Positions 1-8,198 of a stretch of DNA of 34,121 bases are shown here, in pieces; the stretch's first letter is position 1, and each line of letters opens with the position of its first letter. The position numbers and the translations under genes were made by a program. Below the pieces are notes generated by a model. It saw nothing but the letters and a program-made list of their open reading frames with translations, was not told the origin of the DNA and ran no database searches. Source of the stretch: an uncultured Thermomicrobiales bacterium (lineage in GTDB: Bacteria; Chloroflexota; Chloroflexia; Thermomicrobiales; UBA6265); contig CADCWF010000089.1 of NCBI GenBank assembly GCA_902806345.1, forward strand, positions 1 to 34,121. Reading direction: 5' to 3'.

Positions 1-192
1 CGCTCCTAGCGCCACCTCATATGCAGGAAGCACTGTCCGATCGAGGTCACTCAGAACGTCCGGCTTGATGCGGCGAATAGCAGTTAGCACGATGTTCCGG
101 GCGTGGGCGACGGCCGCCTCTCCGTCTCGCCCCCGCAGCTCCCCCCAGCCAAGCTGGTACTCGATCCGTTTCTGTCCAGATACACTGCCCAT
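1..192 (-). CDS. Partial CDS, unknown protein (N-terminal 64 residues)
   Basis: An open frame starts at an ATG at 192 and runs off the left edge without a stop, giving 64 residues. It begins MGSVSGQKRIEYQLGW and later reads IRRIKPDVLSDLD. The start is supported by a strong ribosome site, GGGGGAGG, 8 nt upstream (plus-strand 201-208). The local composition is less GC-biased than in its neighbours. I do not recognise the family; the visible part is soluble, mixed-charge and lacks a signal peptide. It could be the start of any cytoplasmic protein. The existence of the gene is fairly secure because frame and ribosome site agree; function is unknown. Confidence 0.6.
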   Translation of the reverse strand, partial: MGSVSGQKRIEYQLGWGELRGRDGEAAVAHARNIVLTAIRRIKPDVLSDLDRTVLPAYEVALGA

Positions 193-820
193 GCGCGCGA
201 CCTCCCCCGGTCGTTCGCCACCCGCCCCGGCCGCTACCAACGGCGCGGGGCGGTCCTCTGTCGCCGGAAGTCTAGTCGGCGGCCTACGCTGCCGGGTCGT
301 CGCGGTCCGTCCACCGGAGGATGAGCGGGCATCGATTGTTGGCACAACCACGACGGCTACTCGCACGCCCACGCGCCGCGGCGGGGACGGCACCGCAACC
401 CCGCCGAGGACCACTGACGCTCGCCCCCCGATTTCGGCGACCAGCCGACCGCTGACGCCACCAACGGTTGTCCCAATGCAGTCAGGGCAACCCTCTCCCG
501 GCCGGACGAAGGCGTGCCGGCTCGGACGTTGTCCCCACCCGCCTCTGGGTGACCGATCTGGTTCTACGCCATCCTTGGCCGTGCCCGTGGGGGTGAGGGA
601 GCTGGCAAAAGAATCAGATCCGGCATGGTGGACATCCCCCTCCTGCGGCGTCCGGGCATCCAGCCTCCTGGCCGAACCGTCCGATATCCCAAGAGCGGTC
701 CCGCTCGGCGATCGGATGCGAGAGGTCGGCTGCCGCGTGGAACCCTTGCCGCCGCACACTTCCGATCCTCTTGGAGATCGCTGGCGACACCGCCCCGGCG
801 TCCCACCGCGGGCCGGCCCG
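193..820. other. 628-bp gap with no recognised gene
   Basis: The gap lies between the left-edge gene (its start side) and the 3' end of the alcohol dehydrogenase, so it should hold the promoter of the former and the terminator of the latter. Frames through it on both strands are compositional and carry no recognisable motif. A perfect 14-nt palindrome, GCGGGCCGGCCCGC, sits at 808-821, touching the dehydrogenase stop codon; its 4-nt loop leaves only a 5-bp stem, so it is a weak terminator candidate. No tRNA or repeat was seen. Confidence 0.5.
201..208 (-). promoter_or_regulatory. Ribosome binding site of the left-edge partial gene
   Basis: GGGGGAGG on the minus strand, 8 nt before the ATG at 192. 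It is the main support for calling the truncated frame a gene. Confidence 0.6.
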
Positions 821-1915
821 CTACGCCTCCGCCTCCCCAAACACGATCACGCTCCGCGCCACCTCGCCCCGGCGCATCGCGGCGAACCCCTCGTTGATCT
901 CCTCGAGCCCGATCCGGGCCGAGACCAGCTCGTCGAGCTTCAGCCGCCCGTTCAGGTAGAGGTCGACGTAGCGCGGCATGTCGACCCGGAACCGGTTCGA
1001 CCCCATGTTGCTCCCCTGGATCCGCTTCTCGTCGAGGAAGTCGGACCCCGGCAGGGCGATCGTCTGCCCCTCCGGGATCATCCCGATGATCGTCGCCGTG
1101 CCGCCCCGCCGCAGCATCGCGAACGCTTGCTCGGCCGTCGCCGCCAGCCCGATCGCCTCGAACGAGAATTCCACCCCGCCGCCGGTCAGCTCGCGCACCT
1201 GCCCGACCGGGTCGTCGGCCGTCGCATCGACCGTGTCGGTGGCGCCGAAGGCGCGGGCCAACTCCAGCTTCCAGGGGAGGGTGTCGACCGCGACGACCCG
1301 GCCGGCGCCGGCGATCGCCGCCCCCTGGACGCAGTTGAGCCCGACCCCGCCGCAGCCGATGACGGCAACTGTGGCGCCGGGCGGCACCTTCGCCGTTGCG
1401 AAGACCGCGCCCAGCCCGGTCGTCACCGCGCAGCCGATCAAGGCCGCCCGGTCGAGCGGCATCTCCTCCCGGATCGCGACCAGCGCGTTCTCGTGGACCA
1501 ACATCGTCTCGGCGAACGCCGAGAGGCGGAGGAACTGGTGGACCGGCGCGCCATCCATCGACAGCCTCGGCGGCTCCCCCGCCCCCCGCTCCAGCCCCTG
1601 CCGGGTGCACAGCGCCGGCCGCCCCGAGAGGCAGTACTCGCAGCGGCCGCAGAAGATCGAGAGGCAGCCGATCACGTGGTCGCCGGGCCGGAATCCGGTC
1701 ACGTCCGATCCGACCGCCTCGACGACCCCGGCCGCCTCGTGCCCCAGCACGGTCGGCGTCTCCCAGGCGTACTTGCCCTCCATGTAGTGGAGGTCGCTGT
1801 GGCACAACCCGGAGGCGACCACCCGGACCCGCACCTCGTGCGGACCCGGATCGTCGACCTCGACCTCGGCGATCTCCAGCCCCGACGGGATGCGGGGCAG
1901 AACGGCGGCGCGCAC
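821..1915 (-). CDS. Zinc-dependent alcohol dehydrogenase (MDR family)
   Basis: Predicted medium-chain NAD(P)-dependent alcohol dehydrogenase of 364 residues, oxidising an alcohol or reducing an aldehyde in the cytoplasm. Catalytic-zinc ligands appear as Cys38 (GLCHSDLH) and His59-Glu60 (GHE), with a further Cys in IGCAVTTG. The structural zinc site is complete: Cys89, Cys92, Cys95 and Cys103. A Rossmann motif, VIGCGGVG, follows. I chose the GTG at 1915 because GAGGAGG lies 5 nt upstream and the protein then begins MRAAVLPR, matching the usual family N-terminus; an ATG at 1957 would add 14 unconserved residues. The family is close to the class III (formaldehyde/glutathione) and aryl-alcohol groups, but the substrate cannot be read from sequence. 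The gene stands alone, divergent from tctC. Confidence 0.93.
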   Translation of the reverse strand: MRAAVLPRIPSGLEIAEVEVDDPGPHEVRVRVVASGLCHSDLHYMEGKYAWETPTVLGHEAAGVVEAVGSDVTGFRPGDHVIGCLSIFCGRCEYCLSGRPALCTRQGLERGAGEPPRLSMDGAPVHQFLRLSAFAETMLVHENALVAIREEMPLDRAALIGCAVTTGLGAVFATAKVPPGATVAVIGCGGVGLNCVQGAAIAGAGRVVAVDTLPWKLELARAFGATDTVDATADDPVGQVRELTGGGVEFSFEAIGLAATAEQAFAMLRRGGTATIIGMIPEGQTIALPGSDFLDEKRIQGSNMGSNRFRVDMPRYVDLYLNGRLKLDELVSARIGLEEINEGFAAMRRGEVARSVIVFGEAEA

Positions 1916-1920
1916 GGCGA

Positions 1921-1927
1921 CCTCCTC
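1921..1927 (-). promoter_or_regulatory. Ribosome binding site that fixes the dehydrogenase GTG start
   Basis: GAGGAGG on the minus strand, 5 nt before the GTG at 1915. It argues against the upstream ATG pair at 1952-1957, which would place this site inside the coding region. Confidence 0.7.
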
Positions 1928-2287
1928 GTGGCAACGGACGAACCCGGCTCGCATCATCGCAGGCAAGGTTCCGTCTCGCCGCGGTCCGGATGGCCGAACC
2001 GGGAAGGCGAGGTTCGTCCCTCTCCGGGGTGGGCACCCCCCGTCGAGACCCCGCCGCCTGCCGCTGTCACCGGTGGACGCCCGCGAGGCGCGGGTTCCGC
2101 TCCGGCATAGCACCGGATCCAGGACCAGGATCGCGCGAGGTTTCGCCCCGCCGAGCCGTTCCTTGAGAGGAGGGGCGAGGAACCGGGGGACGCCCCGGAG
2201 ACGGACCGGCGCCCGTCGCGGCGCCGCGCCTGCCGCCGACTTGACCTCCCGGTGACGGTCGCGGCGGTCCGTCCCGCCGAAACACCA

Positions 2288-2341
2288 TTGGCGGCGTTGG
2301 CGGCGTTGGCGGCGTTGGCGGCGTTGGCGCCCTTGGCGCCC
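2288..2341. repeat. 9-bp tandem repeat (TTGGCGGCG)
   Basis: Four perfect copies of TTGGCGGCG (2288-2323) are followed by two copies of TTGGCGCCC (2324-2341) and a degenerate partial copy. The array lies in the divergent gap between the alcohol dehydrogenase and tctC (1916-2510), about 170 bp before the tctC start. It is in no supported gene. The rest of this gap shows no clear promoter hexamers. Confidence 0.85.
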
Positions 2342-2510
2342 TTGCCGCGGCCTTTGGAGAGCGCCGCGGCGCTCCGCCGCGGTCGGAATGGCCCCTCCCC
2401 CCTGCCGAGCCCCCGTCGCCGGCCTGTGGTACAACCCCGCCCACGTCCCCCGCCTCCGTCGGCGGGCGGTTGCCGCGGTCGGCGCCGATCGGCGGCGAGG
2501 AGGAGGAACG

Positions 2511-3578
2511 ATGCGGTCCCTGCGTTCGCTCATGGTCCTGCTGGTCGTCGGTCTGATGGGCGGTGCCGCCGCCCCGGCCCTCGGCGCCCCCACGGCGGCC
2601 GCCCCGATGGGTCGGTTCGCCCTCACCCAGGAGGCGGCCTGCACGGTCGACGGGTTCGCCGAGCAGCCGCTCGAGATCATGGCCCCGGCCGCCCCCGGCG
2701 GCGGCTGGGACACGACCGCCCGCGAGATGCAGCGCGTCCTCCAGGAAGCGGGGATCGCCCCCAACGTCGAGGTCTACAACGTCGAGGGCGCCGGCGGCAC
2801 CGTCGGCATCGCCCAGTTCGTCAACGACGAGCGCGGCAACGACCACCAATTGATGATGATGGGCTTGGTGATGGTCGGCGCCCTCGCCACCAACGCCTCC
2901 GAGGTGACCCTCGACGACGTCACCCCGGTCTCCCGCCTGACGACCGAGTTCGAGGTGATCGTCGTCCCCGCCGACTCCGAGTACCAGACCCTGGACGACC
3001 TCCTGGCCGCGTTCCGGGCGGACCCGACCGCGGTCTCGTGGGGGGGCGGTTCGGCCGGCGGCACCGACCACGTCCTCGTCGGCCTGATCGCCCAGGCCGA
3101 AGGCATCGACCCGACCCAGATCAACTACGTCCCCTTCTCCGGCGGCGGCGAGGCGCTGGCCGCGATCCTCGGCGGCCAGGTCTCCGCCGGCGTCTCGGGC
3201 GTCGGCGAGTGGCTGGCCCAGATCGAGTCGGGCGAACTGCGCGCCCTCGCCGTCTCCGGCACCGCCGAGTCGGGCGCTACCCCGGTCGCCGGGGAGGGCG
3301 CCGGGGGTACCATCGCCCCGACCCTCCAGGAGCAGGGCGTCGATGTCGAGCTGGCCAACTGGCGCGGCCTCGTCGCCCCGCCGGAGATCTCCCCCGAGGG
3401 GCGCGACTGCCTGGTCGCCCTGGTCGACGAGATGCGCGCCTCCGAGGGCTGGCAAGAGACCCTGGCGAACTACGGCTGGGAGGACTACCCCCTGTCCGGC
3501 GACCAGTTCGCCACCTTCCTGACGGAGGAGCGCGACCGCGTCATCCCCATCCTGAACGCCCTCGGGCTGGTCGCCTGA
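2511..3578 (+). CDS. tctC: Tripartite tricarboxylate transporter substrate-binding protein (TctC/Bug family)
   Basis: Periplasmic or extracytoplasmic solute receptor of a TctCBA secondary transporter, which typically captures citrate-like or other carboxylated solutes. The 355-residue product starts at an ATG preceded by a purine-rich GAGGAGGAGGAACG stretch. A signal peptide is clear: MRSLRSLM, then a hydrophobic stretch and an AAAPALGAP-like cleavage region. The mature part has family hallmarks: IMAPAAPGGGWDTTAR near the N-terminus, then VEVYNVEGAGGTVG, then INYVPFSGGGEALAAILGGQ. Length and domain order fit a complete Bug-type protein. It heads the tctC-tctB-tctA gene set but is separated from tctB by 258 bp of structured DNA. 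The bound solute is unknown; inositol or sugar-acid related compounds cannot be inferred from context. Confidence 0.93.
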   Translation: MRSLRSLMVLLVVGLMGGAAAPALGAPTAAAPMGRFALTQEAACTVDGFAEQPLEIMAPAAPGGGWDTTAREMQRVLQEAGIAPNVEVYNVEGAGGTVGIAQFVNDERGNDHQLMMMGLVMVGALATNASEVTLDDVTPVSRLTTEFEVIVVPADSEYQTLDDLLAAFRADPTAVSWGGGSAGGTDHVLVGLIAQAEGIDPTQINYVPFSGGGEALAAILGGQVSAGVSGVGEWLAQIESGELRALAVSGTAESGATPVAGEGAGGTIAPTLQEQGVDVELANWRGLVAPPEISPEGRDCLVALVDEMRASEGWQETLANYGWEDYPLSGDQFATFLTEERDRVIPILNALGLVA

Positions 3579-3690
3579 TCGAGCTGGGCGGTCGATCGAG
3601 CCCGGCGGCAGTCACGGGCGACCCCGTTGTTAGACCCCTGTCTCGGGAACCCCGGGCAACGGGGAGCGGAGTCCGTCGGGTCGTAGCGGT

Positions 3691-3713
3691 CCGCCCGACC
3701 GCGCCTCGGGCGG
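3691..3713 (+). terminator. Intercistronic hairpin after tctC
   Basis: Perfect 8-bp stem CCGCCCGA/TCGGGCGG with a 7-nt loop, in the 258-bp gap between tctC and tctB. There is no T-run. A second, smaller hairpin (CTCCCC/GGGGAG, 3750-3769) follows. Such structures after a binding-protein gene often make its message more abundant than the membrane genes; that role is inferred. Confidence 0.3.
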
Positions 3714-3823
3714 GCCATCTGGCGAGGTAGTTGCTGGATCGGACGCTCCCTCCCCTGCGGGCTGGGGAGGAGGCCGGGGGGAGGGCCAACCGCTCTTCCC
3801 CGGATACCGCTCACGGTCGGGGC

Positions 3824-3830
3824 AGGAGGG
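3824..3830 (+). promoter_or_regulatory. Ribosome binding site that fixes the tctB TTG start
   Basis: AGGAGGG 6 nt before a TTG at 3837. No ATG or GTG in frame lies near the start, so this site decides the rare TTG initiation codon. Confidence 0.65.
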
Positions 3831-3836
3831 AGCGGG

Positions 3837-4364
3837 TTGTCGCAGACCACTTCGGATCGGCCGGATTCCGACCGTCGCCCCGCCCTCGGCGAGGCGCTCC
3901 TCGCCCTCGGCGCCGTGGCGTTCGGGGCGGCCGTGGTCTGGCAGACGACCCAGATCCGGGTCACCCCCGCCTACGCCACGGTCGGGCCGCGGACCATCCC
4001 CTACGTCCTCGGGGCGGGCCTCGTCCTGGTCGGCCTCTGGCTGCTGGTCGAGGCGCTGCGCGGCGGTGGCACCGCCGGCCCCGGCGCCGACTCGGAGGAC
4101 GTCGACCCGACCTTGCCCACCGACTGGCGGACCGTCGGCCTCTTGGTGGTGGCCCTGCTCGTCTACCTCGTCCTGATCGAGCCGGCGGGCTTCATCCTGG
4201 CCAGCACCGCCCTCTTCGCCGGTGCCGCATTCGCGATGGGGAGCCGCCGCCCTGTCCGAGACATCCCGCTCGGCCTCGTCCTGGCGACGGCGCTCTACAT
4301 CGGCTTCACCCACGGCCTCGGCCTCGACCTGCCGGCCGGAATCCTGGCCGGGGTGCTGCCATGA
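3837..4364 (+). CDS. tctB: Tripartite tricarboxylate transporter small membrane subunit TctB
   Basis: Small integral membrane subunit of the Tct transporter, 175 residues, with the usual four hydrophobic segments: around ALLALGAVAFGAAVVW, IPYVLGAGLVLVGLWLLV, TVGLLVVALLVYLVLI and the C-terminal IPLGLVLATALYIGF. The motif TVGPRTIPYVLG matches the TctB consensus in which an xGPxxFPxxxG pattern follows the first helix. Translation starts at a TTG with AGGAGGG 6 nt upstream. The stop TGA is embedded in ATGA (4361-4364), the arrangement normally used to couple translation to an immediately following tctA, but here tctA begins only at 4703. Length is normal for the family. Confidence 0.9.
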   Translation: MSQTTSDRPDSDRRPALGEALLALGAVAFGAAVVWQTTQIRVTPAYATVGPRTIPYVLGAGLVLVGLWLLVEALRGGGTAGPGADSEDVDPTLPTDWRTVGLLVVALLVYLVLIEPAGFILASTALFAGAAFAMGSRRPVRDIPLGLVLATALYIGFTHGLGLDLPAGILAGVLP

Positions 4365-4408
4365 CGGGTGCAAGCGGGAGCGCGCCGAGCGGCGGCCCCG
4401 CCGCCGAG

Positions 4409-4650
4409 CCCGGCCCTAAAGGGACCGGGCTCACCGGACAAAGGACCCTAAAGGGCCCTGAGATCGAGGGGTGTCAGAGGTCACATCCACTCAACAACGG
4501 CCAACCGTGGCCCGAGACCGGGATCGTCGTTGACCCGCCTCATTGGGGATGCCCACGCCGTGCTCGGGGCACGACGATCCGGTCGGCCACCACCTTCCTC
4601 AGGACCCTTCAGGGTCCTTCGTGCGTTCAGCCCGGCCATTTATGGCCGGG
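4409..4650. repeat. Foldback (MITE-like) inverted repeat between tctB and tctA
   Basis: Two arms, 4409-4462 and 4598-4650, are inverted copies of each other: by hand alignment 44 of 53 positions match with one gap. They are separated by 135 nt. Each arm also contains its own short palindromes: CCCTAAAGGG twice on the left (4414-4423, 4446-4455), AGGACCCT/AGGGTCCT (4601-4618) and CCCGGCCAT/ATGGCCGGG (4631-4650) on the right. No target duplication is obvious and no transposase is encoded. It occupies most of the 338-bp tctB-tctA gap (4365-4702), in which no gene is supported. It may be a non-autonomous mobile element, a REP-type element or a large RNA stem; the sequence alone cannot separate these. 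Confidence 0.75.
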
Positions 4651-4702
4651 AGGCAGGCGATCAACCGGACAATGCGCGAGCCCGACCGGCTTGGGTTCCT
4701 AG

Positions 4703-6217
4703 GTGGGTCCCCTTGGCGACCTCCTGTCCGGGTTCGCGGTTGCGCTGACGCCGCAGAACCTCTTCTGGGCGCTGGTCGGGGTGGTGCTCGGCACCGCGGT
4801 CGGGGTCCTCCCGGGGATCGGGCCGGCGCTGACCGTGGCCCTGCTGCTGCCGCTGACCTACCGCCTCGACGCGACCGGCGCCTTCATCATGTTCGCCGGC
4901 ATCTACTACGGCGGCATGTACGGCGGCTCGACGACCTCGATCCTGCTCAACACCCCCGGCGAGTCGTCGTCGATCGCGACCGCGCTCGAGGGGAACCTGA
5001 TGGCGAAGCGGGGGCGCGGCTCGGCCGCCCTCGCCACCGCCGCCGTCGGCTCCTTCGTCGCCGGCACCATCGGCACGGTCGGGCTGACCTTCCTCGCCCC
5101 GGTGATGGTCGACGTCGGTCTCCGCTTCGGCCCCGCCGAGTACTTCGCCCTGACCGTGCTGGCCTTCACCACGATCACCGCCCTCCTCGGGGCGTCGCTC
5201 TCGCGGGGGCTCCTCAGCCTGTTGGTTGGCCTCGCGATCGGCCTGGTCGGGATCGACACCCTCTCCGGCCAGAGCCGCTTCACCTTCGGCATCCCCGAGC
5301 TGCAGAACGGGATCGACGTCGTCACCGTGGCGGTCGGCCTCTTCGCCGTCGGCGAGACGCTCTGGGTGGCCTCCCGGATGCGCCACGGCGCCGATACCGT
5401 GATCCCGATCGCGGGGACGGTCGGGATGACGCGCTCCGAGTGGGGCCGGTCGTGGCGGCCGTGGCTGCGGGGGACAGCGCTCGGCTTCCCGATCGGCAGC
5501 CTGCCGGCCGGCGGCGCCGAGATCCCGACCTTCCTCTCCTACGCCCTGGAGAAGAAGCTGACGAAGCACCCGGAGGAGTTCGGCCGCGGCGCGATCGAGG
5601 GGGTCGCCGGGCCGGAGGCCGCCAACAACGCCGCCGCCGCCGGCGTCCTGACCCCCCTGCTGACGCTCGGCCTGCCGACCTCGGCCACCGCCGCGATCCT
5701 CCTCGTCGCCTTCCAGCGCTACGGGCTCGACCCCGGGCCGACCCTCTTCACCCAGGACCCGGAGCTCGTCTGGGGCCTGATCGCCAGCCTCTACATCGGG
5801 AACGCGATGCTGCTGGTGCTGAACCTGCCGCTGGCCGGTGTCTGGGTCCGCCTGCTGGCAATCCCCCGGCCGCTGCTCTACGCCGGGATCCTCGTCCTGG
5901 CCGGGCTCGGCACCTACGCCCTGACGGGCTCGGTCGTCGACCTGGTCGTCCTCTACGCGCTCGGCGCCCTCGGCTTCGTGATGCGCCGCTTCGACGTGCC
6001 GGTGGCCCCGGCCGTCGTCGGCGTCATCCTCGGGCCGATCGCCGAGCAGCACTTCCGGCGCGCCCTCCAGATCGCCCAGGGAGACTACGCCACCTTCGTC
6101 ACCCGCCCGATCTCGGGGACCATCCTCCTGATCGCCGCCCTGGCGCTCGTCGCGCCGCCGCTCGTCCGCCTTGTCCGCCGTCTCCGGGCGGCCCCACAAG
6201 GTGGAACCGCCGCCTGA
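4703..6217 (+). CDS. tctA: Tripartite tricarboxylate transporter large membrane subunit TctA
   Basis: Main permease subunit of the Tct system, 504 residues with about 11-12 hydrophobic helices, carrying the solute across the membrane with an ion gradient. Family signatures are intact: [20 protein letters not shown] near residues 33-52, then [20 protein letters not shown], and in the second half [20 protein letters not shown] with the GLPTSATAA segment. The only possible start is a GTG directly after an in-frame TAG (4700-4702); no clear ribosome site precedes it. Family members normally begin with about the same few residues before [11 protein letters not shown], so the protein seems complete. 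Unlike typical operons it is separated from tctB by 338 bp containing the foldback repeat. Expression of this subunit may therefore be reduced. Confidence 0.93.
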   Translation: MGPLGDLLSGFAVALTPQNLFWALVGVVLGTAVGVLPGIGPALTVALLLPLTYRLDATGAFIMFAGIYYGGMYGGSTTSILLNTPGESSSIATALEGNLMAKRGRGSAALATAAVGSFVAGTIGTVGLTFLAPVMVDVGLRFGPAEYFALTVLAFTTITALLGASLSRGLLSLLVGLAIGLVGIDTLSGQSRFTFGIPELQNGIDVVTVAVGLFAVGETLWVASRMRHGADTVIPIAGTVGMTRSEWGRSWRPWLRGTALGFPIGSLPAGGAEIPTFLSYALEKKLTKHPEEFGRGAIEGVAGPEAANNAAAAGVLTPLLTLGLPTSATAAILLVAFQRYGLDPGPTLFTQDPELVWGLIASLYIGNAMLLVLNLPLAGVWVRLLAIPRPLLYAGILVLAGLGTYALTGSVVDLVVLYALGALGFVMRRFDVPVAPAVVGVILGPIAEQHFRRALQIAQGDYATFVTRPISGTILLIAALALVAPPLVRLVRRLRAAPQGGTAA

Positions 6218-6255
6218 GCGGTCCATCGTGAAGCCTGCGCCCTCGTTCGGTGGCC

Positions 6256-6277
6256 CCCCGGCCGCCGCTGGCCGGGG
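6256..6277 (+). terminator. Hairpin after tctA
   Basis: Perfect 8-bp GC stem CCCCGGCC/GGCCGGGG with a 6-nt loop, 39 bp after the tctA stop and before the next gene. No T-run follows, so termination strength is uncertain. Confidence 0.35.
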
Positions 6278-6343
6278 CGGCGGCCTCGGGCCCACATGTG
6301 AGAATCCGGGACCGGAGCCGGGGGCAATCGGAGGGGGGCGAAC

Positions 6344-7255
6344 GTGGACGTGGCGCTGATGATTGAGGGCCAGGACGGACTGGACTGGCCGCGCTGGCAG
6401 GCGCTGGGCCGCGCCGCCGAGGAGCACGGCTTCGCCGGCCTCTTCCGCTCCGACCACTTCGTCAACAAGGACGGCCCGCCGCTCGCCGCCCTCGACCTCT
6501 GGGCGTCGCTCACCTGGCTCGCCGCGAACACCTCGCGGATCGAGTTCGGGCCGCTCGTCTCGCCGGTCTCTTTCCGCCACCCGGTCGCCACCGCCTGGAC
6601 CGCCGCCGCCGTCGACGACCTCTCGGGCGGTCGGCTGCGCCTCGGGCTCGGCGCGGGCTGGCAGGAGCGGGAGCACGCCGCGTTCGGCTTCGACCTGCTC
6701 GCCACCGACCGCCGCTTCGCCCGCTTCGAGGAAGGGCTGGAGGTCGTCACCCGCCTCCTCCGGAGCAACGACCCGGTCTCGTTCGAGGGCGACTTCTACC
6801 GCCTGCGCGACGCAGAGCTGCTGCCCCGACCGGCGCGCCCCGGCGGCCCCCCGATCGTGATCGGCGGCAACGGGCCGCGGCGCACCCTACCCCTGGCCGC
6901 CCGCTACGCCGACGAGTGGAACGGCGTCTTCCTGACGCCGGAGCGGTTCGTCGAGACGAACCTGGCGCTCGACGGCCTGCTGGCCGAGGCGGGACGGCCG
7001 CCGGGGACGGTGCGCCGGACCCTGATGACCCGGGTTGTCTTCGGGCGCGACCGGGCCGCGGCCGAGGCAAAGCTGGGCGGCGGTGACGCCGATGCCCTCC
7101 GCGCTCGCGGCGTCATCGTCGGCGGTGCCGCGGAGGTCCGGGAGCGCCTGGCCGCCTTCGCCGAGGTCGGGGTCCAGCGGCTGATGCTGCAGTGGGTCGA
7201 CGACCTGGACGACCTGGACGGGATCGCGGCGCTGGCGCGGACGGCGGTCGGGTAG
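6344..7255 (+). CDS. LLM-class (F420-dependent type) oxidoreductase
   Basis: Luciferase-like TIM-barrel oxidoreductase, 303 residues, probably using coenzyme F420 or FMN to transfer hydride to an unidentified substrate. Visible family features are GFAGLFRSDHF near residues 29-39, RIEFGPLVSPVSFRHP near 66-81, DDLSGGRLRLGLGAGWQ near 91-107 with the GLGAGW core that contacts the cofactor, and PRPARPGGPPIVIGGNGPR in the second half. The start is GTG with GAGGGGGG 5-6 nt upstream. Its length fits the TIGR03560-like subgroup. It follows tctA by 126 bp containing a hairpin, so it is probably a separate unit. Its 3' end faces the SH3 gene across a strong shared hairpin. Assignment to F420 rather than FMN is by subfamily resemblance only. 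Confidence 0.88.
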   Translation: MDVALMIEGQDGLDWPRWQALGRAAEEHGFAGLFRSDHFVNKDGPPLAALDLWASLTWLAANTSRIEFGPLVSPVSFRHPVATAWTAAAVDDLSGGRLRLGLGAGWQEREHAAFGFDLLATDRRFARFEEGLEVVTRLLRSNDPVSFEGDFYRLRDAELLPRPARPGGPPIVIGGNGPRRTLPLAARYADEWNGVFLTPERFVETNLALDGLLAEAGRPPGTVRRTLMTRVVFGRDRAAAEAKLGGGDADALRARGVIVGGAAEVRERLAAFAEVGVQRLMLQWVDDLDDLDGIAALARTAVG

Positions 7256-7290
7256 AGCACCGCCCGAGGGCCGTGGTTCCTCGGCTACCA

Positions 7291-7320
7291 CCCCTGGAGG
7301 GAGGCAACTCCCTCCAGGGG
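7291..7320. terminator. Bidirectional hairpin terminator between convergent genes
   Basis: A perfect 13-bp stem, CCCCTGGAGGGAG/CTCCCTCCAGGGG, closes a GCAA tetraloop (7304-7307). It lies between the convergent LLM oxidoreductase (ends 7255) and the SH3 protein (ends 7346), so it can serve both. GCAA is a stable GNRA loop. There is no T-tract on either side, as is common in very GC-rich genomes. Confidence 0.75.
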
Positions 7321-7345
7321 ACGGGAGCGATTCTGGTGGGCCCCG

Positions 7346-7945
7346 CTACGCAACCGGGCCGATGAGGTCGGCCAGGAGCCAGCCGGGGGTGCCATTGGCG
7401 TCGACGGTGACGTAGCCGCCCTCGGCCCCGGCGCCGGTCAAGGTGACGACCGTCCCCGCCGGCAGCATCCCGACGAGCGCGGCGTCGGGACTCGGCCCGG
7501 CCCGCAGGTTGAGCGGCGCCAAGGTGACCCGCTGGTTGGCCGAGGCGGCGGGTGGCGCCGGCGCCGGTGCGGCGGGCGCGGCTGTCGGTGCCGGCGCCGC
7601 GTCCGGTTCGACCTCCGCCGGCGAGGCGACCAGGCCGAGCGCGACGACCCAGCCGGGGATGCCGGCGTAGGTGACCGGGGCGTAGCCGTTCACCTCGGCC
7701 CCGGTGGTGCGGCGGACGGCGGCGGCCTTGGGGACCCTGGCCAGCACGACCGCGTCGATCGCCGGTCCCTTCCGCAGGTTCAGGTCGGTGTAGGCGTAGA
7801 GCACGCAGTCGACGCAGGGCGTGGCCTGCTGGGCCGCGACCGGGAGCGCTGGGACGAGCGCAAAGGCGGGCACGAGCAGCACTGCACCCAGGGCGATGCC
7901 CCGCAGCACGGGGCCGAACGAGCGATAGGCTAGGCGAATAAACAT
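7346..7945 (-). CDS. Exported protein with two bacterial SH3 domains
   Basis: Predicted secreted protein of 199 residues. It starts at an ATG at 7945 with GGGGGAGGA 5 nt upstream; an earlier in-frame start would only add residues before the signal. The leader MFIRLAYRSF is followed by a long hydrophobic stretch ending near AAQQATPC. Two SH3b (SH3_3-type) repeats follow: about residues 45-105, with DLNLRKGPAIDAVVLARVP and GIPGWV, and about 137-199, with LNLRAGPSPDAALVGMLPAG and GTPGWL. They are joined by an Ala/Pro linker rich in PAP units. Such domains usually bind cell-wall or surface polymers; there is no catalytic domain, so the protein is probably an adaptor or envelope-associated binder. 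Two Cys residues (CVDC) just after the leader could form a disulfide. Confidence 0.85.
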   Translation of the reverse strand: MFIRLAYRSFGPVLRGIALGAVLLVPAFALVPALPVAAQQATPCVDCVLYAYTDLNLRKGPAIDAVVLARVPKAAAVRRTTGAEVNGYAPVTYAGIPGWVVALGLVASPAEVEPDAAPAPTAAPAAPAPAPPAASANQRVTLAPLNLRAGPSPDAALVGMLPAGTVVTLTGAGAEGGYVTVDANGTPGWLLADLIGPVA

Positions 7946-8198
7946 GGCGATCCTCCCCCGGAATCCGGGCGGCATCCCGCGCGCCGACCCGCACCCTACG
8001 ATGGTCACTTGAACGAACGTTGCCATGCCGGCACCATTGGCTACCGTCGAAGGACCGATCGTGCCAGCCGTCCACCCCTCGCGTCGACGAAACTGGCGGC
8101 TCCGGTACCGCCGCCCTGGCGGTGGTTGCGGTCACCGTCCGCGGATCGGGCAGCTCCGGCAGGTCCCAGCGCCCCGCGGATCGACCGGAGGGAATGCG

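Noticed and set aside
65..2110. Very long plus-strand frame opposite the alcohol dehydrogenase
   Set aside because: Arg/Pro-rich compositional shadow of a GC-rich gene; the minus strand has a complete zinc dehydrogenase with all metal ligands and a ribosome site.
2288..2341. CRISPR-like array
   Set aside because: Units are 9 bp and contiguous with no spacers; it is a simple tandem repeat.
4361..4702. A 113-residue gene starting in the tctB ATGA overlap
   Set aside because: The frame runs through the foldback repeat, resembles no protein and ends at the TAG before tctA. It is better explained as inserted non-coding DNA.
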